64,000 nucleotides of DNA from Mucilaginibacter kameinonensis (GCF_003675385.1 NZ_RCWZ01000004.1:124001-188000), one strand, 5' to 3'; counted from the first letter of the stretch, positions 24,901 to 34,129 are shown. Notes: a model not told the origin generated them from the sequence alone. Program-made: numbers and translations.

Positions 24901-25708
24901 GGTTGATATTATAAACTACACTTTGATCTTTAAATTTATTAGCATAGTATTGCTTTTGTTGATAATTATAAGTGATACTATCGTTAAAAACATTCTTAAT
25001 CGTTTTAATAAGCCAAGCTCCTGTGGCGTAACTGCTATAATTACCAGGCATAAGTTCCGTTGTAGTTCCATCCCTGCCAAAATCGATAGATGTCCCATCC
25101 GGCAGCTTCATATTCCATGAATAAAACCGATTGACAACGCCGAGGTTGTTGGGACTGCTTTCAAAATTCTTTACGCTGATGTCTTCCTTGGGAAATAAAA
25201 CAAATTTGCGGTTCTGCTGATTAAACAAAAACTTCCCCGAATAGGATAAGGCTGAATAATAAAAAATATCGGGCATATAGTCATTTCCACCATTCTTGGC
25301 CGAATTCAGCGATTCCGCCCTATTCTGACTCGTATTATTTGACGTAAAAAAATCATTTATTGAAGTTGATACCATAAATGATCTTTCGTCGGGAAGCCCT
25401 CGGACAACCCTTGAAATTTGTCCTCCGTAGCTCAAAGACCATCCCAATCCTACCCAGGTAGCCTCCTGGTCAACACGGATTCCCCCAGCATGATAATTTA
25501 AGCTGATGGGAACAGAAACACCATTCATGGCAATAGTATAAAGTGGGATATTTATATCAGGTACACCTGAGTATAACGATACCGGTGTTTCCAAATTCCT
25601 GTTGAAAGCGGTTAATTCCGGTGTATGAATAGATACTCCTGTTGGCAGGGTTTGCGCAGATATTTTGATTGAATAAAGAAGTATGGAAAAAAATATAATT
25701 TTCTTCAT
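21959..25708 (-). CDS. Large secreted YD/RHS-type shell protein
   Basis: 1249 aa from the ATG at 25708 (MKKIIFFSILLYSIKISAQ, signal peptide); a start 13 codons earlier is possible. The N-terminus (LPTGVSIHTPELTAFNRNLE, then VPISLNYHAGGIRVDQ and WVGLGWSLSYGG) is the opening block of Bacteroidota RHS-operon proteins. The C-terminal 60 residues contain YD repeats (YDPLIGMTSVTDAKN, YYEYDGLLRLKNIKDKDGN) and end at YHYQGQ with no toxin tip. It may provide part of the shell or the cell-binding part for the tip-bearing RHS protein. First gene of the operon. Confidence 0.85.
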   Translation of the reverse strand: MKKIIFFSILLYSIKISAQTLPTGVSIHTPELTAFNRNLETPVSLYSGVPDINIPLYTIAMNGVSVPISLNYHAGGIRVDQEATWVGLGWSLSYGGQISRVVRGLPDERSFMVSTSINDFFTSNNTSQNRAESLNSAKNGGNDYMPDIFYYSALSYSGKFLFNQQNRKFVLFPKEDISVKNFESSPNNLGVVNRFYSWNMKLPDGTSIDFGRDGTTTELMPGNYSSYATGAWLIKTIKNVFNDSITYNYQQKQYYANKFKDQSVVYNINQLTSDVNGAYAFQPDNSNDPTARLTQYGYYDSQLSSINFPGGTINFTTGTRDDLPAGSMGPLTAIQVIDNQGKVVKNIRLSYDYFYGDANDILVQQWGATGAAQMIPDAQRYKRLKLTSVAVLDSDGSVVQNYKFDYYTASTMPSKLSTSQDHYGFYNGIANDGAYYGLIPKFIPTFPQTFKGGDRRINPNVSNAFTLKSITYPEGGKTELVYENNTAKAAGLPKGLLNYYQDDNIVNKSIEINLNGNTRLQSNLNTDSISPTGTRYYYKYFTIKNAGFLFDGYGWNCSTNFGAAANEQQLTAANDNAICALETFNGTQWVTIQQYNSHPSDGVFTLSNNDFLKLGSGVNLGPNYRLKVMLTYTGTFQAAQLNQPYTLNFKINYREIDTTKMMINVGGLRVKDINSYLADGTLATVKHYDYVDPTQATIPNLTSGRTVSLPNYRQIRYQRYGGVKGTSGSQTSTITNKYSILLGSQSSQPLETTLGSYAGYEYVTESLVDINNSQNNLKTISHFSFGDPSFSQYYAFLYQGIYEATDWTRGKLLSRQIYKGSNVLKSENYTYYEKSPHLGDFGVEDAVDEVNTNLVSSQYLQYPRNTAVTNNIAPDFVDYNSDYISNGLFPWDSNNLQPPCDLVWYYGVDDYTSPNYNYMGPPYRQPCGSHPYTQVPHFYHYTGFDKLKSLTTTLYDGGTGVTETENYLYEKTPNLYQKTTTQRFNSSNDILLTTYKYPVDSSSANAYNHMLLRHILSPVIEQSEFKNSSFLELKGSNYQQWADTAVVLPVRQMVKVGSGTAYAATVFDAYDSKGNFLTLSRSNGVKLSYHWGYNNLYPIAEIKNATSAEFYYEGFEESMVTNVIIGTGHTGRRFYNGSYTVNWTRPNSRNYVISYWYYSNGLWLLKDAVPYSGSSYALTGGSAYDDIRIYPADAQMNSYTYDPLIGMTSVTDAKNLTSYYEYDGLLRLKNIKDKDGNIVKHFDYHYQGQ

Positions 25709-25747
25709 AAAAAATGTGAATAGGGACAGGAATTTATTTTGAAGCAA

Positions 25748-26834
25748 ATTCTTGTTTTGTTAATAACGCCTTATAGGATTGCTTCTGATAGTTATATCTA
25801 CTAATGATGCTGGGCTGTAAACGTAAATTTAAAGTTGGATAATATCTCCTTGGTCGAAATGATATGATTCCGGTTTTCCGCTCAAATGCGACTAATAAAA
25901 ACCAACCATATTAGAGTTTAGTAGTTGTGGATACGACCCCAACTTTACCGATGTTAACGAAGTATTTTGCATGTGATAAGCTAAGTTTATTTCTGCTTCA
26001 AAGTAATAGAATATTTTTTATCCATCAAAATATCTGAATATTAAATTTATTTAGTGATTGAGAATTAAGCATCGTGCATATTAATATGGTTAAATACTTG
26101 TGGTCTTAACGAAGCACTTCAGTCGGAACTTATTAACTTTTGCTACCAGAATTCGCCTTATCGTATTTCAGCAAAATCCTCTCTGCAACCATCTTTAGCT
26201 TTTCTAAATATTGATATTTATGTCTTTCGCCTTGTGTAGACTCAAACTTTTCAAGGTTAGATTTACTACAGAAGCACCCTTTGGCGTGAGGAATCACTTG
26301 TACTTGCATTCAAATTGAGTCTCAATCAACTCATTGGATATTTTATCATCATATAATAAGTGTTTAGATAAAGTTAGCTCTGCTCTGCAAAATATTTACA
26401 TTTGACTATAAAAAAATAATTAGCCACTTTGACGGACGTTTCGACTACCTGTTTAGTTAGAAAAGTCTGCTTCATATATTAATTTGATATCACAGATTGA
26501 TTTTAGTAAATTTGAACATAGCATTTGCAGCTAATCTTTAAAATATAAAAGTGGTGAGTAAATCGGTGAGCGGAAGATGAAAACCCTTTAAATATCGAAT
26601 TAAAGCAGAAAATAGGTAGTGATACCAATCATTAACTTTTTACCTAAATATTAAAACTAATATTGTATATCCATCATTAGATTTTTAATAAAATCGCTTT
26701 CGTTTTTTTTGAAAACAGAAGTTTCGTATATTTGAAGTACAACGATTTATGGCCAAATACACTCTTGTACAAATCGTTGAATGATCTTTTAAAAGCTTAT
26801 AACATACTATAATTTAAGAACTTACAAGAGAAGC
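25748..26834. other. Degenerate 1.1-kb right end of the island
   Basis: AT-rich DNA between the RHS operon and attR with no intact gene of note apart from the small remnant at 26133-26400. No further integrase, IS or tRNA fragment is seen until the attachment repeat at 26835. The upstream part (25748-26000) should hold the RHS operon promoter, but I found no convincing TTTG/TAnnTTTG pair. Confidence 0.4.
26133..26400 (-). pseudogene. Frameshifted gene remnant
   Basis: A 58-codon frame (26133-26309: MQVQVIPHAKGCFCSKSNLE..., then HKYQYLEKLKMVAERILLKY) is preceded on the same strand, in another frame, by about 30 codons of coding appearance (ELTLSKHLLYDDKISNELIE...). The two overlap near 26290, as expected of a single gene broken by a frameshift. 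No family recognised. Its position just inside attR suggests a decayed cargo gene. Confidence 0.3.
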
Positions 26835-26860
26835 TCGATTCCCGTTCTGAGTACAAAAGC
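26835..26860 (+). repeat. attR: displaced tRNA-Leu 3' end
   Basis: TCGATTCCCGTTCTGAGTAC plus AAAAGC, 25 of 26 identical to 11190-11215. No tRNA body precedes it. It is followed by a terminator in the position expected for the original tRNA-Leu gene, so this is the ancestral flank. Confidence 0.9.
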
Positions 26861-26897
26861 CCTGATACATGCCTGTATCGGGGCTTTTTATTTTTAA
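26855..26897 (+). terminator. Ancestral tRNA-Leu terminator
   Basis: AAAAGCCCTGATACA (26855-26869) pairs with TGTATCGGGGCTTTT (26874-26888), then TTATTTTTA. Being plus-strand, next to attR and behind no plus-strand gene, it makes sense only as the former terminator of tRNA-Leu. Confidence 0.75.
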
Positions 26898-26961
26898 TAC
26901 TTCTGCGATAATTGTGGAGCAAACTCCGTCGCGATAATTAAGACGAACATCAAGTTCACTC

Positions 26962-27873
26962 CTATGCCGACCGCGTAGCTTTTTCAATATTATCCCACAT
27001 TTCGTCCGGTATAGCTTCAAGGCCGCTAAACTGACCGGCCCCCTGCAGCCACTCCCCGCCATCGATAGTAATTACTTCTCCGTTGATATATCCTGAAAAA
27101 TCAGATATTAAAAAGGCGGCCAGGTTTGCCAGCTCCTGGTGTTCCCCTACCCGTTTAAGCGGAACCCTGTTTTTAAAATCGAACTTCTGGGCCATATCTC
27201 CGGGCAATAATCTTTCCCAGGCCCCTTTGGTAGGAAACGGCCCCGGCGCAATGGCGTTGGCTCGGATACCATGCCTGCCCCATTCAACTGCTAAAGACCT
27301 TGTCATGGCCAGTACACCACCCTTAGCGCAAGCCGAGGGCACAACATAAGCCGAACCTGTAAAGGCATAAGTGGTAATAATATTCAATATAGTACCGGGC
27401 ATTTTCTCCCTAATCCAATATTTACCCAAGGCCAGCGAACAATTGGCCGAACCTTTTAAAACGATATCAATGATGGCTGAAAATGCATTTGCTGATAAAC
27501 GCTCAGTGGGCGAAATGAAATTACCTGCTGCATTATTCAACAGTGCGTCAACCTGTCCAAACTCTTCAACGGCTTGTTGCAGCATCTTTTCAACTTCATC
27601 ATATTTCCGCACATCGCAGGCTATTGGCAGTACCTTACCACCGGTTTCTGCCTTCATTTCAGAAGCTGTTTGCTGCAGTACTTCTAATTTACGGCTTGTG
27701 ATTACCAGGTTAGCGCCTAAATGCAAAAAGTAAGTCCCCATTGCCTTGCCCAAACCTGTTCCTCCCCCGGTTACAATAATGGTTTTACCTTTCAGGGCAT
27801 CGTCCCTTAACATTCCGCTGTTTTTTGCAGGATTATGGTTTGCTGAATCATTTAAAGTTGTAGGATCGGTCAT
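26962..27873 (-). CDS. 2,4-dienoyl-CoA reductase (SDR type)
   Basis: 303 aa from the ATG at 27873 (MTDPTTLND). A short-chain dehydrogenase with the cofactor loop TGGGTGLGKAM (about 34-44), LLNNAAGNF and the segment YVVPSACAKGGVLAMTRSLA. The latter is the mitochondrial DECR1-type active site (no ordinary Y-x-x-x-K), so NADPH-dependent reduction of 2,4-dienoyl-CoA is likely; this allows oxidation of polyunsaturated fatty acids. Last gene of the fatty-acid operon, 6 nt after the isomerase gene. Confidence 0.85.
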   Translation of the reverse strand: MTDPTTLNDSANHNPAKNSGMLRDDALKGKTIIVTGGGTGLGKAMGTYFLHLGANLVITSRKLEVLQQTASEMKAETGGKVLPIACDVRKYDEVEKMLQQAVEEFGQVDALLNNAAGNFISPTERLSANAFSAIIDIVLKGSANCSLALGKYWIREKMPGTILNIITTYAFTGSAYVVPSACAKGGVLAMTRSLAVEWGRHGIRANAIAPGPFPTKGAWERLLPGDMAQKFDFKNRVPLKRVGEHQELANLAAFLISDFSGYINGEVITIDGGEWLQGAGQFSGLEAIPDEMWDNIEKATRSA

Positions 27874-27879
27874 CGTCAA

Positions 27880-28656
27880 TTATTTAACAGCTGTATTTTT
27901 TGATTTTAAATTCTGGATCATCATCTGCAAGCCTTGCCGGGTTTCAGTCGCCCACCATTGCTTCAGCATTTTATTTAGTGTCTCGGTTTGGTCGGCCTCT
28001 AATTTACCTGTCAACTCCTTTCGTAAATTTAATTTGCTTTCAGTCCAGGTAACAGGGTTCAGTTTCATATAAGCCGTTACCTTCTCTGTTGCCGCGTTCA
28101 TTAACTTATCCGGTGAAACAACTGCGTCGATAAGCCCGGCTTCCAAAGCTTCATTTACCTGGAGCAGCTTACCCTCCATCAAATATTGATAAGCCTTACG
28201 CTGACCAAGCCAAAAGGCATATAAATTAAAAACACTATCAGGAACGATAATTCCAACCGGTACCTCATTTAACCCTATGATAAATGCACCCTCTGCCATT
28301 ATCCGGTAATCGCAGCAAATAGCTAATACACAGCCCCCGGCAGGACTGTGCCCGCTTATGGCGGCCACTATTGGCTTCCTGAAAGTTGCTAACGTATTTT
28401 GCAGGGCTAAAAAGTCTATCCAGAATTGGCGACTTTGCTCTTCGTTGTAATCATAAGCCTCAATCAGATCAATCCCTGATGAGAAAAAGCCTTCCTTTCC
28501 GGTTAAAATAACACCGCCCACGTTGTCATCACTCTCCAGTGTTTTTATACAGGCATCAAGCTCTTTAACCATTTCATGATTAATGGCATTTGACCGGCCC
28601 CGGTTTAGCAAAATTGTAACCAGCCTACCCTGTATTATTGTTTGAAATGTATTCAT
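27880..28656 (-). CDS. Enoyl-CoA isomerase/hydratase family protein (ECI1-like)
   Basis: 258 aa, crotonase fold. FFSSGIDL forms the oxyanion-hole segment, and GHSPAGGCVLAICCDYRIM and GLNEVPVGI match mitochondrial delta3,delta2-enoyl-CoA isomerase, where the Glu of GLNE is the catalytic base; the second Glu of true hydratases is not apparent. It would move double bonds of unsaturated acyl-CoA into position for beta-oxidation. Lies between the acyl-CoA ligase (8 nt gap) and the dienoyl-CoA reductase, its natural partner. Confidence 0.82.
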   Translation of the reverse strand: MNTFQTIIQGRLVTILLNRGRSNAINHEMVKELDACIKTLESDDNVGGVILTGKEGFFSSGIDLIEAYDYNEEQSRQFWIDFLALQNTLATFRKPIVAAISGHSPAGGCVLAICCDYRIMAEGAFIIGLNEVPVGIIVPDSVFNLYAFWLGQRKAYQYLMEGKLLQVNEALEAGLIDAVVSPDKLMNAATEKVTAYMKLNPVTWTESKLNLRKELTGKLEADQTETLNKMLKQWWATETRQGLQMMIQNLKSKNTAVK

Positions 28657-28664
28657 CCAGTTAA

Positions 28665-30479
28665 TCAGTTTACAAGAGTGGGATCCTCGCTCACTTCGCA
28701 GGGATACATTTTATCTATTTCGGCTTTGTATTTTTCGGTGATCACCTTCCGTTTCATTTTCCCGGTTGGTGTAAGTTCTCCGCTGTCTATCGACCATTCG
28801 TTGGGAAGTAAGGATATCTTCTTCACCTGTTCAACATGGTTAAATTCGGGATTATAGTTATCGATAATTGATTGATACAGTTTGATCACCCTTGCATCTT
28901 TAACCAATTCATTTTTGGATGAAAAAGTGATGCCATTTTCCTTACACCAGGGGTTTAAGTGCGTGTAAGACGGTACGATCAATGCTGCAACAAATTTCCT
29001 TTCTGATCCAACAATCATCATCTGCTCAATAAAATAGTTTTCCTTCATTTTATTTTCGATGGGTAACGGGGCTACATATTTACCGCCCGAGGTTTTAAAG
29101 ATCTCTTTTTTACGGTCAGTTATTTTCAGGAATGAATCTTTATCCAGCTCACCTATATCGCCGGTGTGGAACCATCCGTCTTCCAATACATCTGCAGTAA
29201 GTTCAGGATTTTTATAATACCCCAACATAACATTGGGGCCTTTACAAAGGATCTCGCCATCAGGCGCTATCTTCACCTGCACACCACTCAGCAAGCGGCC
29301 TACGGTGCCAAATTTTCTGTCACTTTTCTGATAGCAGTTAACAGCAATTACCGGCGAGGTTTCGGTAAGCCCGTAACCTTCCATGATAACAATATTGGCG
29401 GCAGTAAAAATTTTCTCGAGCTTAATGGGGCAGGCTGAACTGCCAACCACTATGGCATTTATATTTCCGCCAATGGCATCGCGCCATTTACTGTAAACCA
29501 ATTTATCAGCTATGGCCAGTTTGATCTTATACCACAGGCTGGTATTATGAATTTCATACGCTTCGGCCACTCTTACCGACCAGAAAAAGATCTTCCTTTT
29601 AATACCGGTCAGCTTTTGGCCCTGCACCATAATTTTCTCAAACACCTTTTCGAGCAAGCGGGGCACAGCGGTAAAAAGGGAAGGTTTTACCTCTTTCATA
29701 TTTGCGCCTATGGTATCCATGCTTTCTGCATAGTAAATAGAAAAACCGTAGTAGAGATAAACGTATGTACACATCTTTTCAAAAATGTGGTTGAGCGGTA
29801 AAAAGCTCAAAACACGTTTTTCTTTCAGCGGGATGCGGGTAAGAATATCGCCGGATGCCATTGCATTGGTCATGATATTTTTATGCGTAAGCATTACCCC
29901 TTTAGGCCGGCCGGTGGTACCCGATGTATAAATGATAGTTGCCACATCATCCTCGATGATCTGATCGGTTATTTGCTGTATTTTTTGCAGAGCGCCATCT
30001 TTTAAGGGCTTAAGCAATGTTACCCAATGATTACAACCCTCAATGCTATCGAAAGTAAAAATGGCTTTTAGTGAGGGGATATTTAAATCTACCTCTTTAA
30101 CCTTATCGCATAAATCTTTACTGCTTACAAATACATATTTAACCTCAGCTTCGTTCAGGATCTGTTCAATTTCCTTAGTACCGGTATTAGGGTAAAGCGG
30201 CACTAATATGGCACCCGTTTGCTGCACTGCCAGATCGGTTATTATCCATTCGGGCCGGCCGTTGCTTATCAGCCCTATTTTATCACGACCTTCGGTAGTG
30301 CCGTCACCACCCGAAACTCCCAGATCCAGCAAAACCGCCGTTAGCTGGTTAATCATCGTATGCACTTCTTCGGTGCTGTAAGATCTCCATGAACCACTCT
30401 CCTTTGCATTCAAAAAATCCGCCTTAGGCTCTTTAGCCTGAGCAGTCATGCAATCAAACAATCTTGTCGCCTTTTCCAT
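28665..30479 (-). CDS. Long-chain acyl-CoA synthetase (AMP-forming)
   Basis: 604 aa, usual length. IIYTSGTTGRPKGVMLTH (P-loop-like A3, about 185-202), GYGLTETSP (about 372), GWFHTGDIG and ITDRKKEIFKTSGGKYVAP (A8-A10) are all present. Activates long-chain fatty acids to acyl-CoA at the cytoplasmic membrane, the entry step for the beta-oxidation enzymes encoded around it. Gap to the thiolase gene 33 nt. Confidence 0.92.
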   Translation of the reverse strand: MEKATRLFDCMTAQAKEPKADFLNAKESGSWRSYSTEEVHTMINQLTAVLLDLGVSGGDGTTEGRDKIGLISNGRPEWIITDLAVQQTGAILVPLYPNTGTKEIEQILNEAEVKYVFVSSKDLCDKVKEVDLNIPSLKAIFTFDSIEGCNHWVTLLKPLKDGALQKIQQITDQIIEDDVATIIYTSGTTGRPKGVMLTHKNIMTNAMASGDILTRIPLKEKRVLSFLPLNHIFEKMCTYVYLYYGFSIYYAESMDTIGANMKEVKPSLFTAVPRLLEKVFEKIMVQGQKLTGIKRKIFFWSVRVAEAYEIHNTSLWYKIKLAIADKLVYSKWRDAIGGNINAIVVGSSACPIKLEKIFTAANIVIMEGYGLTETSPVIAVNCYQKSDRKFGTVGRLLSGVQVKIAPDGEILCKGPNVMLGYYKNPELTADVLEDGWFHTGDIGELDKDSFLKITDRKKEIFKTSGGKYVAPLPIENKMKENYFIEQMMIVGSERKFVAALIVPSYTHLNPWCKENGITFSSKNELVKDARVIKLYQSIIDNYNPEFNHVEQVKKISLLPNEWSIDSGELTPTGKMKRKVITEKYKAEIDKMYPCEVSEDPTLVN

Positions 30480-30512
30480 GTTTGCAGCAATTATTTAGAT
30501 AATGGTAATTTC

Positions 30513-31688
30513 CTATAACAGTTCAAATACACCTGCAGCGCCCTGCCCGGTGCCCACGCACATGGTAACCATACCATACTTTTTTTCCCGTCTTTTCAAT
30601 TCGTTAAAAAGCTGAACAGAAAGTTTGGCCCCGGTGCAGCCAAGCGGGTGACCAAGCGATATTGCGCCGCCGTTTACATTTACAATTTCGGGGTTAAGCT
30701 CCAATCCCTTTATTATTGCCAACGATTGTGAAGCAAAGGCTTCATTCAGTTCTATCAGCTCAATATCCTGCTGCTTCATCCCGGCCATTTTTAACACTTT
30801 GGGGATTGCTACAAGCGGACCAATCCCCATGATCCGGGGCGGCACACCTGCAACGGCATAATTAATTAGCCGGGCAATGGGTTTAAGGTTATTCTGTTTC
30901 AGAAAGCGTTCGCTAACCACCATCACAAAGGCAGCCCCATCACTGGTTTGCGACGAGTTGCCCGCAGTTACCACACCTTTTGCATCAAACACAGGTTTAA
31001 GCTTAGCCAATGCGTCAATTGAGGTATCGCTGCGCGGACCTTCATCTGTATCTACCTTAAATTCTCGTTTCTTTTTTTTGCCGCTCTCATCTACATAGGT
31101 TTCCACAATGTTTACCGGTGCTATTTCATCTTTAAATTTGCCTTCCTTAATGGCAATGATGGCTTTTTGGTGGGAATTATAAGCGAACTGGTCCTGCTCT
31201 TCGCGACTGATGTGATATTCCCTCGCAACAGCTTCGGCGGTGAGGCCCATGCCCCAATAATAATCAGGATGGGCAAGGGCAATATCGGCGTTTGGAACAA
31301 TGCGCCAGCCCCCCATTGGGATCAGGCTCATGCTTTCCACACCGCCGGCAATAATGCAATCGGCAATGCCGCTGTGTATTTTTGCTGATGCGATGGCAAT
31401 TGTTTCCAAACCCGACGAACAATAGCGGTTTACCGTCATGCCGGGTACTTTATCGGTATCAAGTGCCATTAATGAAATCAGGCGGGCAACATTCAATCCC
31501 TGTTCAGCTTCCGGTGTAGCATTGCCTACTATCACATCGTCTATCTGTTCTTTATCCACGTTAGGCACTGATGCCAGCAGATGCCTGATTACATCCGCTG
31601 CAAGCGTATCCGGACGGGTAAACCTGAACCCGCCCCGGGTAGCTTTTCCAACAGCACTGCGGCTGGCTGCCACTATATATGCGTTCAT
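30513..31688 (-). CDS. Acetyl-CoA C-acyltransferase (thiolase)
   Basis: 391 aa, normal thiolase length. Nucleophilic Cys in NRYCSSGLETIA (about 89), the His in GGAISLGHPLGCTG (about 347) and the second Cys in MVTMCVGTGQGAAG (about 377) are intact. Cleaves 3-ketoacyl-CoA in the last step of beta-oxidation. It lies 28 nt behind the multifunctional dehydrogenase/hydratase, as in most fad operons. Confidence 0.94.
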   Translation of the reverse strand: MNAYIVAASRSAVGKATRGGFRFTRPDTLAADVIRHLLASVPNVDKEQIDDVIVGNATPEAEQGLNVARLISLMALDTDKVPGMTVNRYCSSGLETIAIASAKIHSGIADCIIAGGVESMSLIPMGGWRIVPNADIALAHPDYYWGMGLTAEAVAREYHISREEQDQFAYNSHQKAIIAIKEGKFKDEIAPVNIVETYVDESGKKKKREFKVDTDEGPRSDTSIDALAKLKPVFDAKGVVTAGNSSQTSDGAAFVMVVSERFLKQNNLKPIARLINYAVAGVPPRIMGIGPLVAIPKVLKMAGMKQQDIELIELNEAFASQSLAIIKGLELNPEIVNVNGGAISLGHPLGCTGAKLSVQLFNELKRREKKYGMVTMCVGTGQGAAGVFELL

Positions 31689-31716
31689 TTTATTGAGATT
31701 TTATACTTATTGAAAT

Positions 31717-34098
31717 TTAGTTCCTTAATACTTTTCCGCCAGTTAAAATGGATTGGATCCGCTCGAGCGTTTTCTTTTCAGTGCAAAGCGAAAGAAATGC
31801 TTCACGCTCCAATCCGAGCAAATATTCTTCGCTCACCATTGAAGGTTGGGACAGATCGCCCCCGGAAAGTACATAGGCCAGTTTCTGCGAGATCTTCACA
31901 TCATGCTCGCTGATGTAATTGCCGCTATACATAGAATTGGCACCCACGTAGCCCAGGCCCAGGGCCTGTTTGCCCAGTACCCTGATATCGCCACGCGGAA
32001 TAGGCTGCACGTACCCTTCGTTAGCCATCTGCAGGCATTGTTGTTTGGCTTCGGCAAGTAACCTTTCTCGTGATACCACGACAACGTCCCTTCCCTTTTT
32101 GAGGTAGCCAAACTCAAAAGCCTCATAAGCCGAAGTAGATACTTTAGCCTGGCCGATGGTTAAAAAACGATCACGGAAATTATTGAGCTCTACATCTCCT
32201 TCCTGGAGTTCGTCTGACAGACGCAGGGCAAATTCCTTCGTCCCTCCGCCTCCCGGTATCAAGCCAACGCCAAACTCAACAAGGCCCATATACAGTTCGG
32301 CATGTGCTACCACCTTATCGGCATGCAGGCACATTTCGCAGCCACCACCCAGGGCCATTTGATGAGGCGCTATTACAACCGGTACAGATGAATAACGGAT
32401 CCGCATCATCGTATTCTGAAAGGCTTTGATCACCATATTCAACTCGTCAAACTCCTGCTCAACGGCCATCATGAATATCATGCCTACGTTAGCCCCCGCA
32501 CTAAAATTTGCCCCCTCGTTTGATATAACGAGACCCCGGTAATTTGCTTCGGCAAGGGTAATTGCTTTATTTATACCTTCAATCACCTCGCCGCCTATCG
32601 TATTCATTTTGGTATGAAATTCAAGGTTCAGGATGCCATCGCCGATATCGGTAATGGTAGTACCGCTGTTTTTCCAAACTGTATTGGTTTCACGGATATT
32701 ATTGAGCAGAATAAGTCCTTCCGTACCAGGAATTATCTTGTAGCTTTTCGATGGGATATCATAGTACAATCGTTTGCCATCCTCTACTTTATAGAAGCTT
32801 CTTGCACCGGCCGTTAGCATATCATATACCCATTGAGCGGGTTTATGCCCTGCAACTTCCATAGCTTTTACCGTATCCTCAAGGCCAAGCGCATCCCATT
32901 TTTCAAAGGGGCCCAGTTCCCAGCCAAAGCCTGCATTGGTAGCAGCATCTATTTTATAAAGTTCGTCGGCTATTTCAGGGATGCGGTTACTGGCATAGGC
33001 AAATAACTGGTAAAAGGTGGCCCGGTAAAAATCGCCGGCCTTGTCTTTTGCGGCAACCAGGATTTTAAGCCTATCCCGGAGATTATCAACCGCTTTTGTA
33101 GTTTCAAGCGAAGGAAATTTTACTTTTTGGGAAGGTTTGTACTCAAGCGATTTCAGGTCAAGCGCGTAAAACTGGTTTCCTCCTTCACCTTTTTCTTTTT
33201 TGTAGAACCCCTGACCTGTTTTACTGCCCAGCCAGTTATTTTTCACCATTCCATCTACAAATTCAGGAACCTTGAATAACTCCCTGGCCTCATCGCCGGG
33301 CGCGTTTTTGTAAAGGCCGTTGGCAACGTGCACCATGGTATCCAAACCCACCACATCATTGGTACGGAATGTGGCCGATTTAGGGTGGCCTATTACCGGC
33401 CCTGTGAGCTTATCAACCTCTTCAACGGTCATACCAGTCTGCTCCACATAATGCAAAACACTCATAATGCTGAAAACCCCGATGCGGTTGCCGATAAATG
33501 CCGGCGTATCTTTTGCTAATACGGTGGTTTTTCCAAGGTATTTTGCTCCGTACTCCATCAAAAAGTCAACAACACTTGCCAGCGTATCTTTTGTTGGAAT
33601 GATTTCCAGTAGTTTTAAATACCGCGGCGGATTAAAGAAATGGCTGCCGCAAAAATGTTTTTTAAAATCATCGCTCCTGCCCTCGGCCATTAAATGTATC
33701 GGGATGCCGGATGTATTTGAAGTGATCAGCGTTCCGGGCTTGCGGTATTTTTCTACCGTTTCAAACACCTGCTGTTTTATATCCAACCGTTCAACCACCA
33801 CTTCTATCACCCAATCACAATCAGCAATTTTGGGCATATCACCTTCAAAATTTCCGGTTGTGATACGCTTTGCGAATGATTTAAGGTAGATGGGTGAAGG
33901 GTTTGATTTTAAAGCAAAGTCAAGCGCATCGTTCACAATTTTGTTCCGCGCTTTCTTATCTGCCGGAGGGGCATCCTTAGGTACAATATCAAGCAACAGT
34001 ACTTGTACGCCGATATTTGCAAAATGGCAGGCGATGCGACTGCCCATTACTCCCGACCCTAATACTGCAACCTTTTTTATAATTCGTTTAGCATCCAT
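31717..34098 (-). CDS. 3-hydroxyacyl-CoA dehydrogenase / enoyl-CoA hydratase
   Basis: 793 aa. The NAD-binding site VAVLGSGVMGSRIACHFAN is at the N-terminus, with CGSHFFNPPRYLKLLEIIPT near 150 and the dehydrogenase C-terminal domains up to about 440. The crotonase domain is C-terminal (LVISNEGANFSAGANVGM near 527 and HQMALGGGCEMCLHAD near 580). This is the FadN/HbdA order, opposite to E. coli FadB. Catalyses hydration and oxidation of enoyl-CoA; partner of the thiolase. Confidence 0.93.
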   Translation of the reverse strand: MDAKRIIKKVAVLGSGVMGSRIACHFANIGVQVLLLDIVPKDAPPADKKARNKIVNDALDFALKSNPSPIYLKSFAKRITTGNFEGDMPKIADCDWVIEVVVERLDIKQQVFETVEKYRKPGTLITSNTSGIPIHLMAEGRSDDFKKHFCGSHFFNPPRYLKLLEIIPTKDTLASVVDFLMEYGAKYLGKTTVLAKDTPAFIGNRIGVFSIMSVLHYVEQTGMTVEEVDKLTGPVIGHPKSATFRTNDVVGLDTMVHVANGLYKNAPGDEARELFKVPEFVDGMVKNNWLGSKTGQGFYKKEKGEGGNQFYALDLKSLEYKPSQKVKFPSLETTKAVDNLRDRLKILVAAKDKAGDFYRATFYQLFAYASNRIPEIADELYKIDAATNAGFGWELGPFEKWDALGLEDTVKAMEVAGHKPAQWVYDMLTAGARSFYKVEDGKRLYYDIPSKSYKIIPGTEGLILLNNIRETNTVWKNSGTTITDIGDGILNLEFHTKMNTIGGEVIEGINKAITLAEANYRGLVISNEGANFSAGANVGMIFMMAVEQEFDELNMVIKAFQNTMMRIRYSSVPVVIAPHQMALGGGCEMCLHADKVVAHAELYMGLVEFGVGLIPGGGGTKEFALRLSDELQEGDVELNNFRDRFLTIGQAKVSTSAYEAFEFGYLKKGRDVVVVSRERLLAEAKQQCLQMANEGYVQPIPRGDIRVLGKQALGLGYVGANSMYSGNYISEHDVKISQKLAYVLSGGDLSQPSMVSEEYLLGLEREAFLSLCTEKKTLERIQSILTGGKVLRN

Positions 34099-34129
34099 TA
34101 GTATCTGCTTGTTTTATTAATTATTTAAT

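Noticed and set aside
26814..27062. An 82-aa minus-strand frame across attR
   Set aside because: It reads through the attachment repeat and terminator and overlaps the dienoyl-CoA reductase gene in another frame.
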